Part shown: positions 42,069-50,611 of the stretch, one piece after another
How the letters are laid out: every line of letters begins with the position of its first letter
How positions within the stretch are numbered: the first letter of the stretch is position 1
Origin: Streptomyces roseochromogenus subsp. oscitans DS 12.976
Lineage (GTDB): Bacteria; Actinomycetota; Actinomycetes; Streptomycetales; Streptomycetaceae
DNA: 56,232 nt
Reading direction: 5' to 3'
Assembly: GCF_000497445.1 (NCBI RefSeq)
Contig: NZ_CM002285.1
Location: forward strand, 406,829-463,060
Program-made: the position numbers and the translations under genes
Notes under the pieces: model-generated
What the model was told of the DNA's origin: nothing
Seen by the model: the letters and a program-made list of their open reading frames with translations, nothing else
Databases searched by the model: none

Positions 42069-42673
42069 GCCACGCCTCTACCCCGTCCGCACGATCATTA
42101 CGGCACAGCGCCATCAGCAGGCCGGATCCCTACGGATCACCACCTCCGCGATCCACCGTCCCCGGCTTTTGAGCAACATAAAGAGCAGGCGCGCCAAGCT
42201 CACCGCCGGCAAGCTTCAGAAGCTCGCCAACCTCGGACTCGAATGGCGGTGCAGGCGCACAAGAACGAGTGGCGGGCGCTGGTGTCCCGGGCCCGGTGCG
42301 CTGTTCTCACGCGGTCAGAGATGCGCGAGTCCTTCCATCGGCGGACCGGACACCCTCCTCGGCCCTGGGTAACCGCCGAGAGCCGCACACGTACGACGCT
42401 GTTGCAGCATGGGCAGCGGGCTGTCCACGGGGCGTGGAAGCCGCGGTAAGGCTCAGTCGGATCGGGGCCCGCACCGCGCAGCAGTTGGGTGCCTCGCTCT
42501 GAGGAAAGGTGTCCTCCGGTACCTCCGGCGAAGCGCATTTCCTATGCCTGGCCTGTGCTCGCGGGTTGCCCGGCAGGCGCCTGCGGGCTCCGCGCCCCCG
42601 CCGGGCCGGGCGGAGCGGCTGGGGTTTGTTCGATGTCGGGCCCAAGGACGCTGGGGCCCATATCACCGCTGCC
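42069..42673. other. Gene-poor stretch between oxygenase and ligase genes
   Basis: There is no complete gene in about 605 bp. A helicase-associated-domain-like fragment is embedded near 42160-42250. The remaining sequence has open but unconvincing frames and no long repeat. If the ligase and the oxygenase are cotranscribed, the transcript would cross this stretch. Confidence 0.4.
42160..42250 (+). pseudogene. Helicase-associated (HA) domain fragment
   Basis: In one plus frame, NIKSRRAKLTAGKLQKLANL followed by GLEWR matches the repeated helicase-associated domain of streptomycete plasmid and end-linked helicases (pattern QRxRRxxLxxxxxxxLxxLGxxW). Only about 30 codons remain, with no start or stop context, so this is a scar of a mobile or terminal-region gene. 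Confidence 0.4.
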
Positions 42674-43849
42674 CTAATGGGGGCAGGTGGCGGAGGTAAT
42701 GTAGTCGACGACGTCGTGCGTGCTGGAGCGTTGCCGGTAGGCGGCGCGCTGGCGGTCAGCACCGGTCCCTTCACCGCGCAGGCGCTGCCACTGCTTGCGT
42801 ACGCGGTCGAGGTCGTCGTGCTGCCGCAGTGCTGGGGCGATCGTGTGCAGCAGCCTTTCGACGAGCGTGGTCTGGGCGACCAGGTGGCCGGTGAGTGGGT
42901 CGATGCCAGTGCCGACCAGTCCGTCTCGTGCCGCGCGCCAGCAGGCTGCACGCAGGACTTCCGGTGCCGGGCGCGGGGCCGGTTCTCCGGCTTGGACAAA
43001 GCTGAGGGCGGTGGCAGTCAGAGCGCGGACGACGGCGGCGAGCATCAGGGTGTCGTCGGGCGTCAGGGCGGCGTCGGCGACGCGGACTTCGAGGGTGGGC
43101 AGGTGGTGGGAGGGGCGGATGTCCCAGTACAGGCCGCCGCGGTCGATGAGTGCCTCAGTGTTGAGGAGGGTGTCGACGAGGTCGTTGAAGTGGGCGGGTG
43201 ATTCGAAGTACGGGGGTGGGCCGGCGACGGGCCAGCGCCCCCAGGTAGTGGTGCGCCAGCTCGCGTAGCCGGTGTCCTGACCGTCCCGGAACGGGGAGTT
43301 CGCGCTGAAGGCGATCAGGGTCGGCAGCCAGGGCCGCAGGTGGTTGCTGGCGTACACGGCGTCACGGGGGTCGGGCAGGCCGACATGGATGTGGCAGGCG
43401 CACGCGGTCTGCTCGTCGTCCAAAGCGCGGAAGTGCGCGGCGCTGTGGGCATAGCGGGCGCCGGGTGTGATCGGGACAGGGGCCGTCTGGCCGAGCACCG
43501 GGGTGCCGGTCGAGGCGACGCGCAAGCCGAGGCGCGCAGCGGCGCGGGCGGCCACCGTTCTCGTGGAACGGATCTGGTCGGCAGCTTCCTTCAGGCAGGT
43601 GTGCGGATCGGTGCGTAATTCGACCTGATAACGGGTCAGCTCGGTGCCGGCCCGGTCACCGAGTTCACCGGCCGCCTCGCTCACCACCTCGGGTCCCTGA
43701 GGGCTGAGAGTGCGCGTGAGGGGATCGACCAAGAGGAGCTCCTCCTCGATGCCCACAGTAAGCGGGGCCTGAGCGTGGCTTGATCCAAGGGTGCGGGTGG
43801 GCGCTAGGGCGTCTGTCGGGGCCGCCCCACCGTGATGTTCACTGCTCAT
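42674..43849 (-). CDS. YbdK/EgtA-type carboxylate-amine ligase (GCS2 family)
   Basis: This is a 391-residue protein of the glutamate-cysteine ligase 2 family. The N-terminal metal/ATP motif is LTVGIEEELLLVDPLTRTLS. Further blocks are RYQVELRTDPHTCL, ACHIHVGLPDPRDAVYASNH (metal-binding histidines), LPTLIAFSANSPFRDGQDTG, ASWRTTTWGRWPVAGPPPYF and RPSHHLPTLEVRVADAAL. Such enzymes form gamma-glutamyl or related amide bonds using ATP. In natural-product loci they can attach amino acids to small scaffolds. It is divergent from the halogenase gene across 75 bp, suggesting shared regulation. Confidence 0.9.
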   Translation of the reverse strand: MSSEHHGGAAPTDALAPTRTLGSSHAQAPLTVGIEEELLLVDPLTRTLSPQGPEVVSEAAGELGDRAGTELTRYQVELRTDPHTCLKEAADQIRSTRTVAARAAARLGLRVASTGTPVLGQTAPVPITPGARYAHSAAHFRALDDEQTACACHIHVGLPDPRDAVYASNHLRPWLPTLIAFSANSPFRDGQDTGYASWRTTTWGRWPVAGPPPYFESPAHFNDLVDTLLNTEALIDRGGLYWDIRPSHHLPTLEVRVADAALTPDDTLMLAAVVRALTATALSFVQAGEPAPRPAPEVLRAACWRAARDGLVGTGIDPLTGHLVAQTTLVERLLHTIAPALRQHDDLDRVRKQWQRLRGEGTGADRQRAAYRQRSSTHDVVDYITSATCPH

Positions 43850-43924
43850 AGTGATGGCACTGTCTCAGAAAGTGCTCGACCGGTGGGGTGGAATCGCTGG
43901 TTGCCGAAGGTTGAGGAGCACCGC

Positions 43925-45346
43925 ATGCGTGAAGCGACCGACGTCCTGGTGGTCGGAGGCGGTCCGGCAGGCGCGACCGCCGCGGCCCTCCTGGCCCGCC
44001 AGGGCCATCAAGTGCGGGTGCTGGAAAGGGAACGGTTCCCGCGCTACCACATCGGGGAGTCACTGCTGCCCTCCCTGCTGCCCGTGCTGGACGTAATGGG
44101 GGCGCGCGAGGTGGTCGAGGCGCACGGGTTCATCCGTAAGACGGGGGCGTTCTACGGCTGGGGCGGCCAGGAATGGTCGCTGGGCTTCGATGAACCGGGC
44201 AGACCGGCGGCCTACAGCTTCCAGGTCATCCGTTCCCAGTTCGACCATCTGCTGCTCGAGCATGCCCGCACGCAGGGTGCGGACGTGCGAGAAGAGGCCC
44301 GCGCGAGGCGGGTCACCTTCGAGGCTGGCGGCGAGGCCGGCCGGACCCACCGGGCTGTGGAAGCCAGCTGGGCCGGCCGAGACGGAACCGCAGGGCGCCT
44401 CCGCTTCCGCTACCTCGTCGACGCCTCCGGCCGCGCGGGCCTCCTCGCCGCCGGGCACCTGCACACCAGACGCGTCCACGACGCCTTCCGCAACGTCGCC
44501 ACCTGGAGCTACTGGCGTGGCGCCGCACCACTTACCGCCGCCCCCTGCGGCGCGATCGGGGTGTTCTCACTGCCGGATGACGGATGGCTGTGGGCCATCC
44601 CGCTGCACGACGGCACCCTCAGCGTCGGCCTGGTCACCGACAAACGCTCCTTCGCTCACGCCAGGCAGGAAGCAGGCGGCTCACTGCAGACCCTCTACGA
44701 CGAAGCGATCGCCCGCTGCCCTCTACTGGCCGGCATGCTCACCAACGCCCGCCAGGTGGCGCCGCTGAAAACCGAGAGCGACTACTCCTACGTCAGCGAA
44801 GCGTTCAGCGGGCCGGGCTGGTTCCTCGCCGGCGACGCCGCCTGCTTCCTGGACCCCCTGCTGTCCACCGGCGTGCACCTGGCCATGTACAGCGGCCTGC
44901 TCGCCGCCGCCTCCATCAGCAGCGTGCTCTGCGGTGACGTCGACGAAGACGCCGCCCGCGCCTTCTACCAGACTGCCTACCAGCACGCCTACGAACGGCT
45001 CCTCATCCTGGTCAGCGCCTTCTACCGCATCCACGCCGGCCGCGACAGCTACTTCCGCACCGCACAGCAGCTCAGCATCCGCGACCAAGCCCCCTTACGC
45101 CTGCACGAAAGCTTCCTCAACATCATCAGCGGCGCCGAAGACCTCCACGACAGCCAGACCGACGACCCCGTTGACACCTTCCTTCGCACCGTGCGCCCAC
45201 CCGCCAACGGCCAACCCCCGCAAGGACTCGCAGGCCACGGAACAAGCCACCTGCTACCCCTGCCCACCACCCCCGCACACGCCACCGCCGGCCTCTACCT
45301 CAACCTCCACCCCCATCCCCGCCTCCACGCCACCGACCACGCCTGA
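43925..45346 (+). CDS. Flavin-dependent halogenase (CmlS-like variant)
   Basis: This is a 473-residue flavoprotein. The start at 43925 is set by GAGGAG six bases upstream; the open frame further back is antisense to the ligase. The FAD-binding GGGPAGATAAALLARQG is at about 11-27, followed by the family motif FPRYHIGESLLPSLLP. A lysine equivalent to the essential halogenase lysine sits at about 72 (FIRKTGAFYGWG). The halogenase signature WxWxIP is exact at 221-226 (WLWAIP). The second flavin motif is GPGWFLAGDAACFLDPLLST. This favours a true halogenase, probably acting on a carrier-bound or acyl substrate, over a simple monooxygenase. A flavin reductase partner is not linked. The C-terminal 60 residues are Pro/His-rich. 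Confidence 0.88.
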   Translation: MREATDVLVVGGGPAGATAAALLARQGHQVRVLERERFPRYHIGESLLPSLLPVLDVMGAREVVEAHGFIRKTGAFYGWGGQEWSLGFDEPGRPAAYSFQVIRSQFDHLLLEHARTQGADVREEARARRVTFEAGGEAGRTHRAVEASWAGRDGTAGRLRFRYLVDASGRAGLLAAGHLHTRRVHDAFRNVATWSYWRGAAPLTAAPCGAIGVFSLPDDGWLWAIPLHDGTLSVGLVTDKRSFAHARQEAGGSLQTLYDEAIARCPLLAGMLTNARQVAPLKTESDYSYVSEAFSGPGWFLAGDAACFLDPLLSTGVHLAMYSGLLAAASISSVLCGDVDEDAARAFYQTAYQHAYERLLILVSAFYRIHAGRDSYFRTAQQLSIRDQAPLRLHESFLNIISGAEDLHDSQTDDPVDTFLRTVRPPANGQPPQGLAGHGTSHLLPLPTTPAHATAGLYLNLHPHPRLHATDHA

Positions 45347-45545
45347 TCAGAGGGCTCAGGCGTCTCCGCCGCACAGGTACACGCAGGAGGAACACCCGGC
45401 GGCGAAACTGCCCGCCCTGCGGGGTACGGCTGATCATCGCCCTGCTGATCGCCGCTGGCCACGGCGAGAAGGTGGGCCTGGGAGCGTTTCGGCGTATCAG
45501 CTGGCCCGTGCTTCAAGCCGCTCCGTCACCTGCAGCGTCGACTTG

Positions 45546-45647
45546 CCCATGAACTTTCAAGTCCCCGAAGCCTTCCGGGACATCGACTTCAGCGTCTCGG
45601 CGGAGATCAACACCAACCGTCTACTGCTCATGATCGCCCGGATCTGA
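45546..45647 (+). pseudogene. Short N-terminal-like fragment of an uncharacterised actinobacterial protein
   Basis: The frame LPMNFQVPEAFRDIDFSVSA followed by EINTNRLLLMIARI and a stop resembles the N-terminus of a widespread small actinobacterial protein (pattern VPExFRELDFxxxPEENxxR). It stops after about 34 codons, so if genuine it is truncated. The rest of 45347-45678 has no recognisable gene. Confidence 0.25.
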
Positions 45648-45678
45648 TCGGACAGTGCTCATGATCCGCCGACACTGC

Positions 45679-45882
45679 TCACGCAGCTGCGGACCCTAGG
45701 CCCGAAGGAGAGACGGACGGTTTCGTCGAGGAGGCTGAGGAAACGGCGGACGAGGACGGTGACTTGGCCCGGTTCACGGAGTCGCCGCCCCCTCCCCCGG
45801 CCCCCGCTCCGCACGCCGCGAGAGCCACCGTCAAGCCCGATCCCAGTACGGCCACCACGCTCCGGTACACACCGTTCCTCAT
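45679..45882 (-). CDS. Short lipoprotein, possibly a truncated N-terminus
   Basis: This is a 67-residue product beginning MRNGVYRSVVAVLGSGLTVA with lipobox LAAC (Cys24), followed only by a Gly- then Ser/Ala/Pro-rich linker (VSSASSTKPSVSPSGLGSAA) that stops. A lipoprotein consisting of nothing but a linker is unlikely to be complete; the missing domain may be of the kind found without an N-terminus at 38633. The gene is divergent from the CocE remnant. Confidence 0.5.
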   Translation of the reverse strand: MRNGVYRSVVAVLGSGLTVALAACGAGAGGGGGDSVNRAKSPSSSAVSSASSTKPSVSPSGLGSAAA

Positions 45883-46138
45883 CGCTCTGTCTGCCCCTCA
45901 CCACATGCCTGGCGCCCGCACGCACCGCGCGGGCCTGTCACGGTCTTCGCGTTCCACGGCCTTTCTACGGACACACCGCGGGACGGGTTCCGAACACAAA
46001 GGCGCATCATGGCGGGCCTTGTCCCCAGGGGCCGCGGAGCCCGCCGAGTGGCGGGTGTTGCCCGCCGCTCGGCAGCGCGTTCTCGCCCAGTCTGACGGCG
46101 CGATCAAGGTCCATGGCGACGTAACAGGCAGGTGAGCG

Positions 46139-46690
46139 ATGGAATACGAGGCCCTGTTCGATGTGCCGGTGCTCATGAAGGACGGCACGGAGTTCTCGAC
46201 CGGCATCCTGGGGCCGGAGACGGACGAGCCGGTGCCCGCACTGCTCGTGCGCACGCCCGACGACAAGGAGACGGGAGGTCTGGGGCCCAGCTCGCCGACT
46301 CTGTCCGCGCTGCTGCGCGCCGGCTATGCGGTCGGCCTCCAGGACTGCCGCGGCACCTTCGCCTCGGCCGGCGTCTTCGTGCCGCATCTGCACGACGCGG
46401 CGGACGGCGCCGACACGGTGGCCTGGCCGGACTCGCAGGAGTGGTGGGACGGAAACGTCGGCTGCTGGGGGCCTCCTGCGTCGGCATGGTGCGGTGGCTT
46501 GCCGCCGCGCCCTGGGCGCCCGGACTGAAGGCCATCGCGCGCGGTGACGTCGGCGGGCCTGTACCGGCCGCCCTGGCACTCCTCCGGCGGCGCGCTGTCG
46601 CTGGACGCCGCGCTCGGCTGAGCCACCGTGCTGTCCGTCAACGAGGCGCGCCGGGTGCTCGCGCATGGCGGCGCCCGCCTCCGGGGCGGG
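46139..46690 (+). pseudogene. CocE/NonD-family (S15-type) hydrolase, frameshifted and truncated
   Basis: The gene starts at the ATG 46139 with a typical N-terminus (VPVLMKDGTEFSTGILGPET; ALLVRTPDDKETGG; LLRAGYAVGLQDCRGTFASA; LHDAADGADTVAW). At about 46465 homology moves frame to the nucleophile region (LGASCVGMVRWLAAAPWAPG). It moves again to YRPPWHSSGGALSLDAALG, with a stop at 46619 and residual VLSVNEARRVLAHGG. Only about 180 of the usual 550 residues remain. The lid and the later acid and base residues are lost, so the protein is inactive. Confidence 0.75.
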
Positions 46691-47704
46691 GGCGTCCAGC
46701 CTGGCGGTCACTTGATGCGTGGATCCGTCATGCCGAACCGTGGCGCGCGGCGCCAAGTGTCGTGCGGTTCCACTTCAGTTCCCCCGCGATGGGAAAAATT
46801 CGTGTGTCGGCATGCCGCGCCGCCGCGTTCGACGAACCACCGGCGGCCGAGCACCGGCTTCAGGCAGGTCAGGCGGGCCGAACATGGCGTGGTTCATGGC
46901 GCCCACAGCTGCGACTCACGTCAGTGGGCGTCGGTGACGGCATTCCTGACGGGGCGCTGAGAGTCAGAGGCCCCCAGGGCAATGCGCGTTGCCCGAACGG
47001 GCAGCGGAAGCGCTTTCCCGTGACCGAAGTCACGATTGGTCATGCCCGGTTCCTTTCCTTAACCATCCGGTAAATCAACAGACTGTAAAAGGACGTCCCG
47101 CCGGACCATGCGAAGCGTAGGCAAGAGGCAGCACAAGACGGCAGTTGACAACGTTGGCCTAGACAGATAGCGTCTCATTCTGCTATGAGCATCTAAATCT
47201 TGATTTGGCACTCGACCAGCGAAGCCGTGGGCGACCGAGACAAAGCCAGCCAGAATTTGACCGAAACCATTCGGTCCATGGATTTCCAACCGTCCACGGT
47301 TGTATCGACGGTGAGCGTCGGCAGCATCGCACGGCAATGCGGACGGGCATTGCGACCGTCCGCAGGTACTGACAAAACAGGGGACCACAGGATGCGACGC
47401 GTCTTTCACGGTGCGGTGGGGAACACCGGCAGACACACGGAGATCGTCGTGGGCGTCGACGTGGCGGTGTGGTGACACATCCTCACCCGAGGCACGCCCG
47501 GACGGGCCTGACCAGCCGGTTCCGCTTCCGTTTCCCATTCTGTCAGATGCCGCTCGCCAGGCCCGGGAAAAGTCCGGCGAGCCGCCTTTGTGGCAGTGCC
47601 GCCGCCCTCACAGACTTTCCCACGGACCGCCGCGCGCCGCCGCCTCGTGACGTGGGAAACGGGGCATGACGTCACTCGGAAAAACAATCTAGGGGGGACT
47701 CACG
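46691..47704. promoter_or_regulatory. One-kilobase gene-free leader of the LAL regulator gene
   Basis: No convincing gene is present in about 1 kb, and the base composition dips in GC around 47050-47320. Two inverted repeats stand out: CGTGAC/GTCACG (47019-47034, 4-bp centre) and GTGACGT/ACGTCAC (47647-47653 and 47669-47675, 15-bp centre), the latter ending about 30 bp before the start codon. These may be operators of the LAL gene. A GGGGGG ribosome binding tract precedes the ATG at 47705. Confidence 0.4.
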
Positions 47705-50488
47705 ATGCAACTCTTCGGTCGTTCGAGGGAACTACAGGTCCTGGGCGAGGCGTTCACCGACAGCGCGCGGGGGCACGGCCGACTCGTGATCGTCACAGGC
47801 GGCCCCGGATCGGGCAAGACCCACCTGGTGCATGAATTCCTCACCACGCTGAACAGCACCGATGCACGCATACTGACCGGTACGACATGCTCGGCGGAGC
47901 AGGATCGTCCGATGAGCCTCGTCGGGCAATTACTGCGCAACGCCGAGGCGGAGTGCGGAGTACCCCAGCAGGCCCCGCCCGTAATGAACTCCCCGGCGGA
48001 AAGCCACCGTTCCTGGCCGTCCGGGCACCGTCTCGGGCACGCGCCCGCCGGAGAACGGGCGGCCGATGCCCTTCTGCGCCTGGCCGACGAGCGCCCTCTG
48101 GTCATCGCCGTGGACGACGCCCACGCCATGGACCGGGCCTCGTTCCAGACGATCGTCCGCCTGCTGCGCCGCAGCCGCTCCCGGCACCTGCTCGTGGTGT
48201 GCGCCACGTCGGGCCACTTCAGCGACATACGCTCGCCCGCGCACACGGAACTTCTGCGCCAGCCGCACCGACGGGTACGGCTGGCGCCGCTGTCGGAGGC
48301 GAGCGTCGGCGAACTGCTCGCCGCCCAGGCCGGACACGCCCTGCCGGGCACCCTCCGCGGCGCCTACCACCGGGCCACCGCGGGCAACCCCCTGCTGGTG
48401 CACGCCCTGTTGGACGACAGTACGCGCTTCGGACCCGAGATCGGCCGGCCCGTCGCCGGCGCCGCCTACCGCCAGGCCGTGCTGTCGCTGCTGCACCGCG
48501 GTGAAGCGAGCCATGTCCGAGTGGCCCGCGTCCTGGCCGCGCTCGGCAGCCTGGCGGGGACCGTCGCCGTCGGAGAGCTGACCGGCACCACCGCGGCCGG
48601 CACCCAGGAGGCCGTCGACGCCCTCAACTCCTCGGGGCTGCTGGACTCTCACACCTTCCGGCACCCGACCGCCGCGGCGGCCGTCCTGGAGGACATGGCC
48701 GCCGCCGAGCGCACCGAGCTGCACGGCCGGATCGCCCACCTGCTGTACCGCTCCGGCGTACCCGCCGTACAGGTGGCGCGGCACCTCCACGCCGCGGATC
48801 TCGTCCCGGAGGGCTGGGGTGCGGGAATCCTGCGCGCCGCCGCGGAACAGGCGCTCGCCGCGGACGATGTGGAGCGCTGCACCGACTACCTCGGTCTGGT
48901 CCTGCGCGACTGCGCCGACGACCGCGAGCGCCACGCCCTGTCGGTGGCACTGGCCCGCGCGGAATGGCGCACCAACCCGGCGGCCGCCGGTCCGCATCTG
49001 GAACCGCTGCGCAAGGACGCGCTGGACGGCGGCCTGAGCATGCGGGACACCGCCACCGTCCTGCGCTACATGCTGTGGCGGGGCGACACCGAGCTGGCCG
49101 CCCAGGCCGTCGCCAGCCTCGTCCACGCGCAGTCGCCCACCGACGCCCAGATCGTCGCCGAGGTGGAGTTCGTACGGCAGTGGTTCTACGGCGTGGCGCT
49201 CCCCGGCAAGGGCGCCCCGGTCGCCGGCCTCGACTCTCGCCGCCGCCATGTGTACGCGGACACCAGCGGACTGGGCGCCCGGGTCGCCGCGCTCATCGGC
49301 GGCGAGGCGACCGACGATTCGGCGGCGGCCGTCGCCCAGGCTCTCCAGGGGCACCAACTGGACCATCTCAACCTGGAGTTGGTCGCGATGTCGCTACTGG
49401 CGATCGCCCACGCGGACCGGCCGGCGCTCGCCGCCGAGGCCTGTGACGCGCTGCTGGAGTGTGCCGTGGACCGCCGCGCGACCACGTGGCAGGCCCTGCT
49501 CGGCAGCATCCGGGCGGAAATCGCCCTGCTCCAGGGGGACGTGACCGCCGCGTCGCAGGGCGCGCTCACCGCTCTCGGCATCCTGAGCGCCCAGAGCTGG
49601 GGGGTGCTCATCGGCCTCCCGCTGTCGACGGCGATCGCCGCGTACACGGCCATGGGCTGCTACGCCGAGGCCGAGGAACTGCTCGGCCACGATGTGCCCG
49701 AGCCGATGTTCCGCACCGTGTTCGGCATCCAGTACCTGCGCGCCCGCGGGCACCACTACCTCGCCACCGACCGGCCCTTCGCCGCGCTCAACGACTTCGA
49801 GACCTGCGGACGGCTCCTGCGCGAGGGCAACCCCAGTCTCCAGAAGGGCATCCCCTGGCGGTCCGACCTGGCCCTGGCCAACCTGCGGATCGGCAAGGCC
49901 CGTACGGCTCGGGAGTGGGCCGAGGAGCAGCTGCGGCTGCCCGGCGGCCACAGCTCCCGGGCCCGGGCCATGGCGCTGCGCCTGCTGGCCGCGACCTGCA
50001 AGCCGCACCGCCGGGCCTCGCTGCTGCGCGAGTCGATCGACCTGCTCAAGACCTGCGGGGACCGGTACGCGCTGGCGCAGGCCTACGCCGACCTGTCCGC
50101 CGCGCACTACGAGCTGGGCGAGTACGCCCGGGCCAGGCTGGTGGCGCGTAAGGCGGCGCAGGAGGCCGAGGCCTGCCGCATCGAGTCGCCGGTCGACGCA
50201 CATCTGCTGGAGGATCCGGTACGGCCCGAGAGTGCCGAGTCCGAGGACGGTCCCGCCATCCTCAGCGACGCGGAGTGCCGGGTCGCCGGGCTGGCCGCGC
50301 TCGGGTACACCAACCGCGAGATCAGCGGCCGTCTCCACGTCACCATCAGCACGGTGGAGCAGCACCTCACCCGGGTCTACCGCAAGCTGCAGGTGGCCAG
50401 CCGTTCGGAGCTGCCGTCGAAGATGCTGGAGCACCGCATACCGAAGCTCTCGGACCGCTGGGCCAGCACCCACTCGTCCACGGGCTGA
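47705..50488 (+). CDS. LAL-type LuxR-family transcriptional activator
   Basis: This is a 927-residue large ATP-binding LuxR regulator. Residues 1-300 form an AAA/STAND-type NTPase with Walker A at 32-39 (GGPGSGKT) and Walker B near 130-140 (PLVIAVDDAHAMD). The middle is an alpha-solenoid of TPR-like helices. The C-terminal LuxR helix-turn-helix is at about 853-915 (LSDAECRVAGLAALGYTNRE; ISGRLHVTISTVEQHLTRVY; RKLQVASRSELP). Such proteins are typical cluster-situated activators of polyketide biosynthesis. It is convergent with the PKS gene, separated by a strong terminator. The inducer is unknown. Confidence 0.93.
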   Translation: MQLFGRSRELQVLGEAFTDSARGHGRLVIVTGGPGSGKTHLVHEFLTTLNSTDARILTGTTCSAEQDRPMSLVGQLLRNAEAECGVPQQAPPVMNSPAESHRSWPSGHRLGHAPAGERAADALLRLADERPLVIAVDDAHAMDRASFQTIVRLLRRSRSRHLLVVCATSGHFSDIRSPAHTELLRQPHRRVRLAPLSEASVGELLAAQAGHALPGTLRGAYHRATAGNPLLVHALLDDSTRFGPEIGRPVAGAAYRQAVLSLLHRGEASHVRVARVLAALGSLAGTVAVGELTGTTAAGTQEAVDALNSSGLLDSHTFRHPTAAAAVLEDMAAAERTELHGRIAHLLYRSGVPAVQVARHLHAADLVPEGWGAGILRAAAEQALAADDVERCTDYLGLVLRDCADDRERHALSVALARAEWRTNPAAAGPHLEPLRKDALDGGLSMRDTATVLRYMLWRGDTELAAQAVASLVHAQSPTDAQIVAEVEFVRQWFYGVALPGKGAPVAGLDSRRRHVYADTSGLGARVAALIGGEATDDSAAAVAQALQGHQLDHLNLELVAMSLLAIAHADRPALAAEACDALLECAVDRRATTWQALLGSIRAEIALLQGDVTAASQGALTALGILSAQSWGVLIGLPLSTAIAAYTAMGCYAEAEELLGHDVPEPMFRTVFGIQYLRARGHHYLATDRPFAALNDFETCGRLLREGNPSLQKGIPWRSDLALANLRIGKARTAREWAEEQLRLPGGHSSRARAMALRLLAATCKPHRRASLLRESIDLLKTCGDRYALAQAYADLSAAHYELGEYARARLVARKAAQEAEACRIESPVDAHLLEDPVRPESAESEDGPAILSDAECRVAGLAALGYTNREISGRLHVTISTVEQHLTRVYRKLQVASRSELPSKMLEHRIPKLSDRWASTHSSTG

Positions 50489-50550
50489 CAACGCCGCCTT
50501 TCTTCGTGCCCGTCTTGAGAGCGCTCCCTCTCTTCGTGCACGAAGCGCAG

Positions 50551-50587
50551 CGCGGCCCCACCGGTGAGTCCGTCCGGTGGGGCCGCG
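50551..50587. terminator. Strong bidirectional terminator between LAL and PKS genes
   Basis: CGCGGCCCCACCGG (50551-50564) and CCGGTGGGGCCGCG (50574-50587) form a perfect 14-bp stem around a 9-nt loop. It is located 63 bp after the LAL stop and 25 bp after the PKS stop, between convergent genes. A further perfect palindrome CTTCGTGCACGAAG lies at 50532-50545. Confidence 0.88.
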
Positions 50588-50611
50588 TTCCGTCGTCCGC
50601 GGGCGCAGATC

